From positions 252,529-316,528 of the forward strand of contig CAVPYN010000017.1 of NCBI GenBank assembly GCA_963709995.1: a DNA stretch of 64,000 nucleotides, read 5' to 3'. The position numbers and the translations under genes were made by a program. Of the stretch, positions 27,731 to 36,556 are shown in pieces. Position 1 is the first letter of the stretch. Each line of letters begins with the position of its first letter. This DNA comes from JAUIIK01 sp963709995. GTDB taxonomy: Bacteria > Chloroflexota > Chloroflexia > Thermomicrobiales > CFX8. Under the pieces are notes generated by a model. It worked only from the letters and a program-made list of their open reading frames with translations. It had not been told where the DNA came from and made no database searches.

Positions 27731-28593
27731 CAGCTATCTCCTTCCGGTTCTGAGTCGCTCCATCGCATGATGATTGCTCGATACCGCTCGGCGACTGGTG
27801 GATCGATCATCTGGCCATCAACAGCCACCGCCCCCTCGCCACGCGAGACCGCCGCGTCGTAGGCGTCCACGATCCGCGTTGCGCGATCGATTTCTTCCGG
27901 GCCTGGCTTGAAGGCTTCTCGAATGCATGGAACCTGAGCAGGGTGAATGGCGAATTTGCCGTCCATTCCAGCCGCCGCGCCTTTGCGTGAGTCCTCCAGC
28001 AAAATCGCCAGATCGCGGAATTCGGGGCAAATTGAGTCGTAGGCCGCGATGCCACTGGCGCGAGCCGCGGCGACGATCATGAAGCGAGGAATAGAAAACT
28101 CGTCCGCGGTTTCCGTGCGATTCATTCCCAACGAGAAGGCAAGATCCTCGCCTCCGAGACACAGACCATCGACCTGCCTGTGGTCAGCAATCTCTTCCAG
28201 ATGAAACATCGCCCTGGGTGTTTCGATCGTCACAATGACATCTCGACATGCGAGCCCGATCGGTCCTGACAGCACATCAATCTCTATTGCCCGGTCTACC
28301 TTCGGGATGACGACGCCCGCTCTGGAAATGTCCGCGACCACGTCGCCGTCCGCGGCGCCCATGCTGGCTCGCGGCGGGTTGACCCGGACATACACCTGGG
28401 GGGCAGCTTCGGGCCAGTTCTCCAACGCGGCGCGAACTGATCGCCGCGCAGCATCCTTCTCTTGCAACGGCACGCTATCTTCGAGATCCAGAACGACCGC
28501 GTCGACATCAAGAGTAGGAGCCTTCACCACCATTGATTGCCGGTGGCCGGGCACGAAGAGCAACGTAAGAGGCGGAATCAAGGAATCAATCAC
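27730..28593 (-). CDS. HpcH/HpaI aldolase / citrate lyase family CoA-ester lyase (PF03328)
   Basis: A 287-residue TIM-barrel enzyme of the CitE/malyl-CoA lyase group, which cleaves beta-hydroxyacyl-CoA esters using Mg2+. Motifs: LLFVPGHRQSMV near residue 11, VVLDLEDSVPLQEKDAAR near residue 33 (metal/phosphate region), VRVNPP near residue 69, TIETPRAMFHLEEIA near residue 121 (metal Glu), LGGEDLAFSLG near residue 145 (metal Asp), and AAGMDGKFAIHPAQVP near residue 208. The start is GTG at 28593, overlapping the stop of the CBS gene by four bases. It is coupled on both sides, so it belongs to the same operon as the CBS protein and SCO, an odd metabolic mixture. Confidence 0.92.
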   Translation of the reverse strand: MIDSLIPPLTLLFVPGHRQSMVVKAPTLDVDAVVLDLEDSVPLQEKDAARRSVRAALENWPEAAPQVYVRVNPPRASMGAADGDVVADISRAGVVIPKVDRAIEIDVLSGPIGLACRDVIVTIETPRAMFHLEEIADHRQVDGLCLGGEDLAFSLGMNRTETADEFSIPRFMIVAAARASGIAAYDSICPEFRDLAILLEDSRKGAAAGMDGKFAIHPAQVPCIREAFKPGPEEIDRATRIVDAYDAAVSRGEGAVAVDGQMIDPPVAERYRAIIMRWSDSEPEGDS

Positions 28594-29072
28594 ATCCCTG
28601 GCGGCTCGCGCTCGAGAATGATCGTTTCACTGCCACATTTCGGGCAGGTGCTGAGGCGCTCGAAACCGCGAGTATAGTAGCCACAAGCCTCACAGGACCA
28701 ACGCGTCAGTGCGAAGAGACGTATGAGGTCGGAACGCGAGATGATTCCGACGACTTGACCATCGCGGACAACCGGCAAACGCCGGATATGCTGCTCGATC
28801 AGCATGCGCGCGATCGCCTCCGGATCGGTGTCTTCGCCCACGGAAACGACGGAGCGAGTCATGATATCAGCCACGGTCGCGCCCTCTTTGGCGAGGACGT
28901 CAAACTCGGACACAACGCCAACCAGATAGTTGTGTTCGTCCACCACCGGAAGCCCGGAAATCGACTCCTCGAACATGATCCGCGCGGCGGCTTCGACCGA
29001 GGTTGAAGGCTCGACCTTTCGAACGTCCGCTGTCATGAGATCCCGAGCGTAAAGCGTTAACGTTGCCGACAT
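28590..29072 (-). CDS. CBS-domain pair protein with C-terminal zinc ribbon
   Basis: A 160-residue regulatory protein. Residues about 8-60 and 68-122 are two CBS motifs (ISGLPVVDEHNYLVGVVSEFDVL and IRRLPVVRDGQVVGIISRSDLIRL), which as a pair bind adenosine nucleotides. Residues 124-150 are a zinc ribbon with four cysteines (CEACGYYTRGFERLSTCPKC). The ATG at 29072 is chosen because ACGGGA lies eight bases before it; the open frame begins ten codons earlier. It is the first gene of the minus-strand operon with the CoA-ester lyase and SCO. The combination suggests an energy- or metal-responsive regulatory adapter, but the target is unknown. Confidence 0.88.
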   Translation of the reverse strand: MSATLTLYARDLMTADVRKVEPSTSVEAAARIMFEESISGLPVVDEHNYLVGVVSEFDVLAKEGATVADIMTRSVVSVGEDTDPEAIARMLIEQHIRRLPVVRDGQVVGIISRSDLIRLFALTRWSCEACGYYTRGFERLSTCPKCGSETIILEREPPGM

Positions 29073-29163
29073 GCGTCTATCCCGTCTGCCGTTGCCAATC
29101 AACCCAGGCGCGCAATTCCGCGCATCTGGATTGTACTCGTTGTGTCCTCGCTACCTGATTGCG

Positions 29164-30354
29164 TCAGTATCCGGAGACTTCGTCGAGCTTGTCGAGTAAC
29201 GACGGGCGTAGCCGTCGCGCCGCCAGGCGAACATCGCCCGCGATCCGGTCCAGCGAGCGCGGATCATCAGGGTATATGACTCCGATCTGCTCCTGCAGCG
29301 CAGTCCGGAAGTAAATCTCAAGTTCCTTACGCGCCCGGCGGACTGCCACCCCGTGTTGAGCATTTGGCCCCGCGCTCACACGCTCTCTGATCTCCACCAT
29401 GCTCACCGGCAGCGCGGCCGCATCACTGACTGACTTACGCGCCATCAGGATCGCTCTGAGATCGCGATGCCACTCCACAAGCATGCCGAAGGCGGAAGAT
29501 GCCTGCGCCAAGCGATTGCTGGTTTCCGCCGCAATCATGCCCATGCCTGGAGCAACCTCGCCAGCGTCATCACCGAACAGCGGCCGGGTCTGCTCTGCCC
29601 AGAAGTAAAGCGAGGCACATGCCACGCGAAGGTAGTAGACGGCGGCCAGAAGATTTCGCTGTGGGCTTACCGGCAACCGGTCAGCACGCGCCAGTGTTGG
29701 AATCAGCACTGCTGGATCGCTTGTGGCAAAGAGCCGGCCGGAATCGAGCGGCACGCGGGCGATAACCTCCTCTGGCTGAGATCCGTCACGCTGTGGAGAA
29801 CGTTCGAGCAGCAGGTCGGTCAATTCGGAATCCGGTGCCAGAAAGACGCCCGGGACGATTCGGATTTCATCGAGGCTGGTTCCATGCAGTTGTTGCTGCA
29901 ATGCCGCCCGGGTCGCGCCACGTTCGGGAATCCGAAGCAAATCGTCAACAGCGTTGACACTTACCTGGTTTGGCTTGATGCGATCCGCAGCAAACTTGGC
30001 GTCGGCAGCCTGGACGACAATCCCCCCAGCGCCATCGTCACCAACGAGCAAGAAGTCGGGATTAGCCAACTGGTTGAGATTTGCCTCTCGCTCGACCTCT
30101 GGATTGTCATCCAACCGGACGAATCCTCTGAACGCGAATCCCAGTCCATCTGGCGCGTCCCGCCACTCGCCGACAGCCTTTTGAAGGTAGATCGTGCAAT
30201 GTTCGGCCCAGCAATCACCGATGATCATGCTCGCCCCACCTCGATCACTCCACGACATCAAGCGGCGATTGAAGATCGCATGGAGCAGTGAACTTCCAGG
30301 TAGACCATCGCTTCGGACATCAAGGCTGGGGGATTGAGGAGAAGTACGCACCAC
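29164..30354 (-). CDS. Uncharacterised protein with a possible PD-(D/E)XK nuclease-like core
   Basis: I do not recognise this 396-residue protein by family. It is predicted soluble and cytoplasmic. The N-terminal half carries NPDFLLVGDDGAGGIVVQ, then AADAKFAADRIKPNQV (about residues 98-130), with spacing like the PD...(D/E)xK core of restriction-like nucleases and a following Gln. The C-terminal half is helical with several Arg-rich stretches. The start is GTG at 30354, overlapping the RidA stop by one base; a shorter protein from ATG 30228 (MIIGDCWAEHC) is possible because the first 42 residues look unstructured. Alternative explanation: an unrelated alpha/beta fold with a chance motif. No phage or defence genes flank it directly. 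Confidence 0.6.
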   Translation of the reverse strand: MVRTSPQSPSLDVRSDGLPGSSLLHAIFNRRLMSWSDRGGASMIIGDCWAEHCTIYLQKAVGEWRDAPDGLGFAFRGFVRLDDNPEVEREANLNQLANPDFLLVGDDGAGGIVVQAADAKFAADRIKPNQVSVNAVDDLLRIPERGATRAALQQQLHGTSLDEIRIVPGVFLAPDSELTDLLLERSPQRDGSQPEEVIARVPLDSGRLFATSDPAVLIPTLARADRLPVSPQRNLLAAVYYLRVACASLYFWAEQTRPLFGDDAGEVAPGMGMIAAETSNRLAQASSAFGMLVEWHRDLRAILMARKSVSDAAALPVSMVEIRERVSAGPNAQHGVAVRRARKELEIYFRTALQEQIGVIYPDDPRSLDRIAGDVRLAARRLRPSLLDKLDEVSGY

Positions 30355-30779
30355 TAAGAAGCATCCTCGATCGGCGACGCGGAGCCAATCACCGCGTCAG
30401 CATCAATCTCCACCAACATTCGGGGATCGGCCAACGCCGCAACCGCCAGCAACGTGTTGGCGGGACGAATTGACTGAAACGTCTCGGCGAGGGCGCGGCT
30501 GACTTCGGGCGTATCTTCAATACGGGTGAGATACACGCGATAGCGCACGATATCATCCATTGTTGCCCCAGCTTGCTCCAACGCCCACTCGATTGTCTCA
30601 AGTGTCTGGCGGGTCTGGGCGTATGGATCGTCCACCCCGACGAGCGTGCCGTCGCCCTTCAGCGCGGTCGTCCCGGCAACATACACATGATCATCTACTT
30701 TAACCGCCCGGGAGTATCCAACGCTCACTTCGTATGGATTGCCCGTCGAGATCCGTACCCGCCTGTCCCGCTCTGCCAT
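30354..30779 (-). CDS. RidA family protein (reactive enamine/imine deaminase, PF01042)
   Basis: A 141-residue YjgF/YER057c/UK114 protein. It contains VGYSRAVKVDDHVYVAGTTAL near residue 20, DPYAQTRQTLETIEWALEQAGATMDDIVRYRVYLT in the middle, and RPANTLLAVAALADPRMLVEIDADAV at the end. The Arg that binds the carboxylate in true RidA proteins (RPA..T) is present. RidA proteins hydrolyse reactive 2-aminoacrylate and related enamines made by PLP enzymes, which would fit the several PLP enzymes of this window, though the genes are 10 kb apart. The ATG at 30779 begins MAERDRRVRIS. It is coupled by one base to the unknown downstream gene. Confidence 0.92.
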   Translation of the reverse strand: MAERDRRVRISTGNPYEVSVGYSRAVKVDDHVYVAGTTALKGDGTLVGVDDPYAQTRQTLETIEWALEQAGATMDDIVRYRVYLTRIEDTPEVSRALAETFQSIRPANTLLAVAALADPRMLVEIDADAVIGSASPIEDAS

Positions 30780-31123
30780 GCCTGTGTCCCTTTTTGCTCA
30801 TGCGCGTCCACCTAGCCGCCAAGGATGGTACATCACTCGCGCGGTGAGTCCCTGCCCGGGCGACCTGTCGCTCCCTCGAACGTACCGCAATGTGATAGCT
30901 CCGGGCCTGGTCGCGCCTTCTTTGCGTCGGCGCAAGCACGAAGCCAGGCAAAGCAGTCAACCGGATCGACTTACGGCTCTTGCCGTACGTACAGATTGCG
31001 ACTATGCCCGGCGCACACCCGTACTTTCGGGCGATGCCAGCCAGACAAGGTCCTAGGTACGATGGTCGCACTCTCCGATCAAGCGTCCTTTCCAGCAGCG
31101 GCAGATCGGGTACGGGAATCCAG
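30780..31123. other. Intergenic region between RidA and the diguanylate cyclase
   Basis: About 340 bases if the diguanylate cyclase starts at its GTG at 31124. Both strands carry open frames but none looks like protein. The cyclase frame is open back to 30980 and adds about 48 residues without domain character. No terminator or operator stands out; the two genes are divergent, so both promoters should lie here. Confidence 0.5.
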
Positions 31124-33658
31124 GTGTCACGTGAAACTACCGAAGTGCATGATCCGTTGAGCGCGCCTTCAATTGTTACAAGCACAGCGACAGGCAGAAG
31201 TGGGAACAAGAGCCTGATCGAAGTGCTGAGTGCTATCGTCGCGGTCGGCGACGTTGATGCGATGTTGCCTATCGCCGCGCGGGGCGTTCAGGAGCAGTTC
31301 GGTTTCACGGCGGTGCTGATCGGGGTTATCGAGCGCCGGGGGGTCCGACTTGCTGGCCTCTATCCCGAACCGCACGCAAAGGAGCGGCGCGTCCCGCTTG
31401 ACCTATCTCTCTTCAGGCAGATGCCGGCGCAGGCTGGGATTGTGAATCCGGCGAGGTCTGCACGCGAATATGAACTGCTTGGTATTGATCCAGATGACGG
31501 TCACCTCGCGCTCATCGCGCCAATTGCCATGCCCGGCGACGCCAGTGCGGGCATCGCCGTGCTCGGCTCGCCAGACGAAATCTCCGGCGTTCAGATACGC
31601 GAGCAACTGGCAATCCTCAGCATCTTTATCGGCGCTCGCTTCCACGCCGCGGCACAGGTCGCATCCGAACGCAACCACCTGGACCGGCTGATCCGGCTGC
31701 AAAACCTGACCGCCCGAATCATCCGGCACGACAATCTGGTTGACGTCGATAAGGACATCCTGGAAGACATTGCCAGCGTCTTCGACTACACCGAGGTTCG
31801 CATCGGCCTTGCCCACGGCGATGAGATTCATCTCTTCAGAACCTATCGGGACGCGGCGAAGCGCCAGAATCCAAGCGAACGCTTGAGCAGCGACACGGGA
31901 TTTGCCGCTCAGGTTCTGCGAAGCGGGGCTCCTCGATTTATCGATGGACCCGATCAGCACAACGAGCTACCGGCCACCTTGCGGGATGGAGTCAGGCAAA
32001 CGATTTGCGTCCCGCTGCGGGTCAATGGAGATGTCGCTGGTGTGCTTTGCGCGATGATCGACGAGCGCCGGACATTGGTCGTCGACGATCTTGGCATTTT
32101 GATCATGCTCGCCGAGAGCATTGGACTTGTTCTGGCCAACTTTCGGCGGCTCTACGAGGTTGAGCGCCGCAACCATCAACTACGGCTGGTCGACAGTCTC
32201 GTGTCCATGATCGCCGCTCGCACGATGATTCAACGGGCTATCCCCGAGGTCGTTCGGGAGATCGCAAACCGGTTTGCCTTTCAGCTCGTTGGTATCGGAT
32301 TGATCAAGCACGACCGGCTCAACTTCACACTGGCGTCGATCAACGTTCCGACCCCGCCGTTGCAAAGCTATGCGAGCGGCATCCCGATCGATCGGGGCAT
32401 CTCGGGACGTGTCGCCAGGACTGGACATCCGGAATTCATCACCGACGTGCGACGGGATCCGGACTACATCGACGCTGGATGGGATACACGCTCAGAAATC
32501 TGTGTGCCGATCCGATCATCTGGGTCGGTGATCGGCGTCCTCAACGTTGAGTCCGGCGATGAACAACCACTGGACGAAGCGGATCTGGAAATTCTTCAGA
32601 TTATCGCCCGCCATCTGGGAATCGCCTTTGAAAACGAGGCGCTGTTGATCTCCGAACGTGCGGCCCGCCGCGCCGTTGAGGCACTGCAGCAGGTGTCGAC
32701 GATTGTCACCAGCACTCTGAATGTCGATGAAGCGCTCCGTCGCATCGTCGATACGCTCGGCAGCTTCTTCGACTACCGCTATGTTGTCGCCGGACTGCTC
32801 GAGGGCGGGTTCGTCGTGCCCAGTGCCGCTCACGGCATCGCCCTCGAGCGCCTCGTCCCAATGCCGATCGGCCTTGCCCCCGCGGGCAAGGTCGCCCAGA
32901 CAGGCGAGCGAATGTTTATCTCCAACGTACGCACCGACCCGTCGGTCCACCTGCCAACGTTTCCGGACGCCACATCACTTCTGGTCGTGCCAATCACTCG
33001 CGAAGGTGAAGTCCTGGGCGTTCTCGACGTCATTGGCACGGTCGACCGCCCGGTCGGCATGCGCGATGCCCAGTTGCTGGAAACCTTCGCGCAGCACGCT
33101 GGCATCGTCCTGGAAAACGCGATGATGTACGAAGAAGCCCGAAGGATGGCACTGGTCGATCCGATGACCCAGTTGCCGAATCGAAGACGATTTGAACAGG
33201 CGTTCGAAGCGGAGCTTTCCCGGGCAAGGGTTCACGGATCACCATTTGCTGTTCTTGTCATGGATCTCGACGGGTTCAAGAGCGTCAACGACCGATTTGG
33301 ACACCTGGAAGGCGACGCGGTGCTCACCGCCGTCGGCCAGCGACTAGCCAGGCACCTTCGCGAGCAGGACGAACTGGCTCGATATGCCGGGGACGAATTT
33401 GTCGCGCTCCTGACCGGCGCGGACGCGCCTACCGCGATGGCTATCGCCGAGCGGCTCCGCGCCGCGATCGACAACGAGCCATTCTCAACCGAATCGGGTG
33501 ACCGCGCGTCGATCACGATCTCCGCCGGGGTCTCTGTCTACCCCGACCACGGGTCGACGATGCGGGATCTTCTGAGCGCCGCTGACAACGCCAGCTACGA
33601 CGCGAAGAATCATGGGCGCAATGAGATTCGCATGGCGCCGCCACGGCTCCAACACTGA
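31124..33658 (+). CDS. Diguanylate cyclase with four GAF domains (GGDEF)
   Basis: An 844-residue cytoplasmic signalling protein from the GTG at 31124 (GGGA seven bases upstream); the frame is open to TTG 30980. Four tandem GAF-type sensor domains can be outlined at about residues 25-175, 205-345, 360-505 and 520-670, linked by helical segments (for example AARRAVEALQQVSTIVTSTLNVDEAL). The C-terminal GGDEF domain begins MTQLPNRRRFEQAFEAEL and has the metal Asp in VMDLDGFKSVND, a signature loop reading AGDEF and a complete inhibitory I-site REQD five residues before it. So it should make cyclic di-GMP and be product-inhibited. No transmembrane segment or EAL domain is present. GAF ligands are unknown. 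Confidence 0.92.
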   Translation: MSRETTEVHDPLSAPSIVTSTATGRSGNKSLIEVLSAIVAVGDVDAMLPIAARGVQEQFGFTAVLIGVIERRGVRLAGLYPEPHAKERRVPLDLSLFRQMPAQAGIVNPARSAREYELLGIDPDDGHLALIAPIAMPGDASAGIAVLGSPDEISGVQIREQLAILSIFIGARFHAAAQVASERNHLDRLIRLQNLTARIIRHDNLVDVDKDILEDIASVFDYTEVRIGLAHGDEIHLFRTYRDAAKRQNPSERLSSDTGFAAQVLRSGAPRFIDGPDQHNELPATLRDGVRQTICVPLRVNGDVAGVLCAMIDERRTLVVDDLGILIMLAESIGLVLANFRRLYEVERRNHQLRLVDSLVSMIAARTMIQRAIPEVVREIANRFAFQLVGIGLIKHDRLNFTLASINVPTPPLQSYASGIPIDRGISGRVARTGHPEFITDVRRDPDYIDAGWDTRSEICVPIRSSGSVIGVLNVESGDEQPLDEADLEILQIIARHLGIAFENEALLISERAARRAVEALQQVSTIVTSTLNVDEALRRIVDTLGSFFDYRYVVAGLLEGGFVVPSAAHGIALERLVPMPIGLAPAGKVAQTGERMFISNVRTDPSVHLPTFPDATSLLVVPITREGEVLGVLDVIGTVDRPVGMRDAQLLETFAQHAGIVLENAMMYEEARRMALVDPMTQLPNRRRFEQAFEAELSRARVHGSPFAVLVMDLDGFKSVNDRFGHLEGDAVLTAVGQRLARHLREQDELARYAGDEFVALLTGADAPTAMAIAERLRAAIDNEPFSTESGDRASITISAGVSVYPDHGSTMRDLLSAADNASYDAKNHGRNEIRMAPPRLQH

Positions 33659-33890
33659 TCACCATGTCGACACCATCGCGACATTGGCGCGACCTGGTAC
33701 ATCCAGACGCGCTTCGATATGGCCAGAGAGCGCCCCGGAATCATCTTGCCTTCTTCTGGAGTTCCACTCGCAGGTAGACACCTGTATGGGCGCGACGAGT
33801 CAGGTTACCGGCAGGGATTGCGGCGCGTCTAGCCAGACGCAGCGAAGGTCCTCGAGGCCGTTTCGTCTCTGTCTGCTGATAAGCCGGGCG

Positions 33891-35177
33891 CTAGTCTCCC
33901 GACGCGGTAACGGGAAATGGCTCGACCGCAAGCACAGGATCTCGTTCCGATCTCGGCTCAGCGATCAAGAGGCTCGAAACGGTGGCGCTTACCATTGAGG
34001 CGAAAGCGATGCCGAGCATGATGTCGTAGCTGCCGAAGCGATCGTAGATCAGGCCGCCCATGAATGCTCCCGCAGCAGCAAAGAGTTGGTGGTACATGAA
34101 AAGGGATCCAACCAGCGAACCGACCGCCCGCCGTCCAAACAGATCAATAATCGACGCCGAAACGACTGGAGCGTTCGCACGGGACAGCCCGAAGAGCAGC
34201 GCTGCCACGTAGAGCATCGTCGCGCCGGACACGCTGAAGAGAAGCAGGATCGACACGCCCCGGATTGCGTAAAGCCCCGCCAGGATGTACTTTCGCGCGA
34301 TGCGGTCCGATATTCCGGCGATGCCGAGGTTGGCGACAATACTGGTCGCGCCAGTCAGGCCAAGCGCGACCCCGGCTTGCTGGGCGGAGATGCCCATGTC
34401 GGTCGCCAGCGGGACCAGATGAGCTGTCAGGAAAAAGATCGTAAATCCGCACGCCATGAACCCGCTCGCCAGCATCCAGAACGAACGCGAACCCCAGGCC
34501 ACGTCCATGTCCTGACGAATCATTTCGTTCGTTATGCAATTCGGAGCGTCGTTGTGAATCTGAGCGACGGTGGCGACCTCGTCGGCATCAGGCGGCGCGT
34601 GCTTCTTCAGCAAAATGAAGGTCAACGGTATGAGAATCGCTGACGCAACACCGACGACGACGAACGCCGTTTGCCAGGAAAACGCGAGAATGACCGCTGT
34701 AGTGAATGGCGCTAGGAGCAACTGCCCCGCCCCGAGACCGGTTGCGGCAATGCTGAGGGCAAGCCCGCGCTTCCGGATAAACCAGCGAGAGAGAAGCGCC
34801 GTCGTGGCTGCGATGCCGGTGAAGCCGAATCCCGCGCCGATGAGAACGCCGTAGAAGAAATAGACCTCAATCAACGTATTGGCGGTCGCCATCAGGATCA
34901 TCCCGAGAGCATTCAGACCAACGCCGACGGTCAGCACCATGCGTGGACCGTAGCGATCCGAAATGCGTCCGGCAATCGGTGGCACGATCGCCGACATGAT
35001 TGCGAAGATGGAGATCGCCAGCGAGATGTCTGCTCGGGACCATCCATAATCGTCGATCATCGGCTTGATGAAGACGCCGAAGCCCTGGTTGATTCCCGCA
35101 CTGAAGAAGCCGATCAGGAAGGCAATTCCGAGGACGATCCAGCCATAGTAGAAACCTCTACCGAGACGGCCCGCCAC
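33891..35177 (-). CDS. MFS transporter (monocarboxylate/oxalate-formate antiporter-like)
   Basis: A 428-residue, 12-helix MFS protein. It opens with FYYGWIVLGIAFLIGFFSAGINQGFGVFIKPMIDDYGWSRADIS, the pattern of the OFA/monocarboxylate porter subgroup, followed by the loop-2-3 motif GRISDRYGPRMVL and ending with RFGSYDIMLGIAFA. The central loop between helices 6 and 7 holds about 45 hydrophilic residues. The start is GTG at 35177; an ATG four bases upstream is in another frame. Organic-acid transport is the likely class of function. It is convergent with the diguanylate cyclase and divergent from the M24 peptidase gene. Confidence 0.9.
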   Translation of the reverse strand: MAGRLGRGFYYGWIVLGIAFLIGFFSAGINQGFGVFIKPMIDDYGWSRADISLAISIFAIMSAIVPPIAGRISDRYGPRMVLTVGVGLNALGMILMATANTLIEVYFFYGVLIGAGFGFTGIAATTALLSRWFIRKRGLALSIAATGLGAGQLLLAPFTTAVILAFSWQTAFVVVGVASAILIPLTFILLKKHAPPDADEVATVAQIHNDAPNCITNEMIRQDMDVAWGSRSFWMLASGFMACGFTIFFLTAHLVPLATDMGISAQQAGVALGLTGATSIVANLGIAGISDRIARKYILAGLYAIRGVSILLLFSVSGATMLYVAALLFGLSRANAPVVSASIIDLFGRRAVGSLVGSLFMYHQLFAAAGAFMGGLIYDRFGSYDIMLGIAFASMVSATVSSLLIAEPRSERDPVLAVEPFPVTASGD

Positions 35178-35442
35178 TCATAACCCCACTTCACGATATC
35201 GGCATATCCAACGATTGGAGGTTTAGCATCTCATTTGCGGAAAGTCGAGGCGCCGCGCGCGTTCGGCCCCGAAAGGAAGACGATCTCCCATTGCAACTCC
35301 GGGTGGCTAGCTTCAGAGGCTAGAAATGTTCCGCGGCGATCGCATCTCCGGCCCGGTCGCAGATGCGAGCACGTTTCGATTCGCGTGCCTGCACTACAAT
35401 CACGCTGCTCGATCTTGTGTGTAGGGCGAAAGGGAATAGACC
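35178..35442. other. Divergent intergenic region
   Basis: 265 bases between the MFS and M24 peptidase starts. It should hold both promoters. No clear operator palindrome or RNA element was seen. Confidence 0.4.
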
Positions 35443-36549
35443 ATGAGTGGTGGCGATCAGATTTTCGCTTCCCGGTTGAGCCGGGTCCAAAGTGAGATGG
35501 ACGCGCGCGATGTCGACTTCTTATTCGTCACGCCTTCCTCCGACCTGATCTACCTCCTCGGATATGCCGCACATGCGTCAGAGCGACTGACCCTCCTGGG
35601 CATACCACGCGATGGAGAACCGTTCATCGTCGCCCCGCAACTCGAATCGATGCGCCTCGGCGATCGCCGTGACCTGATCGATGTCCATGTCTGGTCCGAA
35701 ACCGAGTCTCCGATCCAGCTCGTGGGTCGTCTTGTCGAAGGCGGCGAGGGCGCGACGATCGCCGTGAACGATCAGACATGGTCTGGATTCCTGCTCGGGC
35801 TTCAGGGTGAGATCGACGCGGGCAAATGGCAGTCGGCGACGGGCATCCTCCGGGAACTCCGGATGATCAAGGACGAGCACGAAATCACCCTGCTCCGGCA
35901 CGCTTCCAAAGCGACCGATGAAGCCTGGCAGGAGTTCGTAGAAACGACAACGTTTGCCGGCAGAACAGAAACCGAGGTTGGCAAGGATCTCAGCCGGCTG
36001 ATGACCGAACGCGGGCTGAGCACTTCATTCCTGATCTCAGCTTCGGGCCCAAACAGCGCGTCGCCGCACTACATCACTGGAGAACGCATCATCCGTGAAG
36101 GGGAGCCAGTCCTGTTCGATTTTGGCGGGCGCTGGCAGCATTACACCTCGGATGTCACGCGCATGGTGCATGTCGGCGAACCGACCGATGAGTACCGGCG
36201 AGTCTACGAGATCGTGCTCCGGGCCAATCGCGCGGTGCTCGATGGGGTTCGACCCGGCATGCCTTGCGAGGATGTCGATAAGCTGGCGCGGGACGTTATT
36301 TCCGATGCCGGATACGGCGAGCAGTTCATCCACCGGGTCGGCCATGGCCTTGGGCTGGATACCCACGAGGAGCCCTACATGGTCGGCGGCAACGAAACAC
36401 CGCTACGGCCCGGAATGACCTTCTCCGACGAGCCTGGCATCTACCTGGAGGGGAAATTCGGCGTCAGAATAGAAGATCTACTCGTCGTGACCGGCGATGG
36501 TGCTGAAAGCTTGAACCATGCGCCGCGCGACATCGTCATCGTGAAGTGA
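35443..36549 (+). CDS. Xaa-Pro peptidase/creatinase family protein (M24)
   Basis: A 368-residue two-domain protein: an N-terminal creatinase-type domain (residues 1-130) and a C-terminal pita-bread metallopeptidase domain. The dinuclear metal ligands are complete: Asp in LFDFGG near residue 226, Asp in TSDVTRM near residue 237, His in HRVGHGLGLDTHEEP near residue 301, Glu in FSDEPGIYLEG near residue 330 and Glu in VRIEDLLVV near residue 345. So it is a hydrolase rather than a metal-free creatinase. The ATG at 35443 follows AAAGGGA. Seven bases separate it from the methyltransferase gene, so they form an operon. It probably cleaves Xaa-Pro dipeptides. Confidence 0.93.
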   Translation: MSGGDQIFASRLSRVQSEMDARDVDFLFVTPSSDLIYLLGYAAHASERLTLLGIPRDGEPFIVAPQLESMRLGDRRDLIDVHVWSETESPIQLVGRLVEGGEGATIAVNDQTWSGFLLGLQGEIDAGKWQSATGILRELRMIKDEHEITLLRHASKATDEAWQEFVETTTFAGRTETEVGKDLSRLMTERGLSTSFLISASGPNSASPHYITGERIIREGEPVLFDFGGRWQHYTSDVTRMVHVGEPTDEYRRVYEIVLRANRAVLDGVRPGMPCEDVDKLARDVISDAGYGEQFIHRVGHGLGLDTHEEPYMVGGNETPLRPGMTFSDEPGIYLEGKFGVRIEDLLVVTGDGAESLNHAPRDIVIVK

Positions 36550-36556
36550 GCCAGAC

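Noticed and set aside
33825..33840. Short inverted repeat GCGTCT-AGCC-AGACGC between diguanylate cyclase and MFS genes
   Set aside because: Only six base pairs and no T run; too weak to call a terminator.
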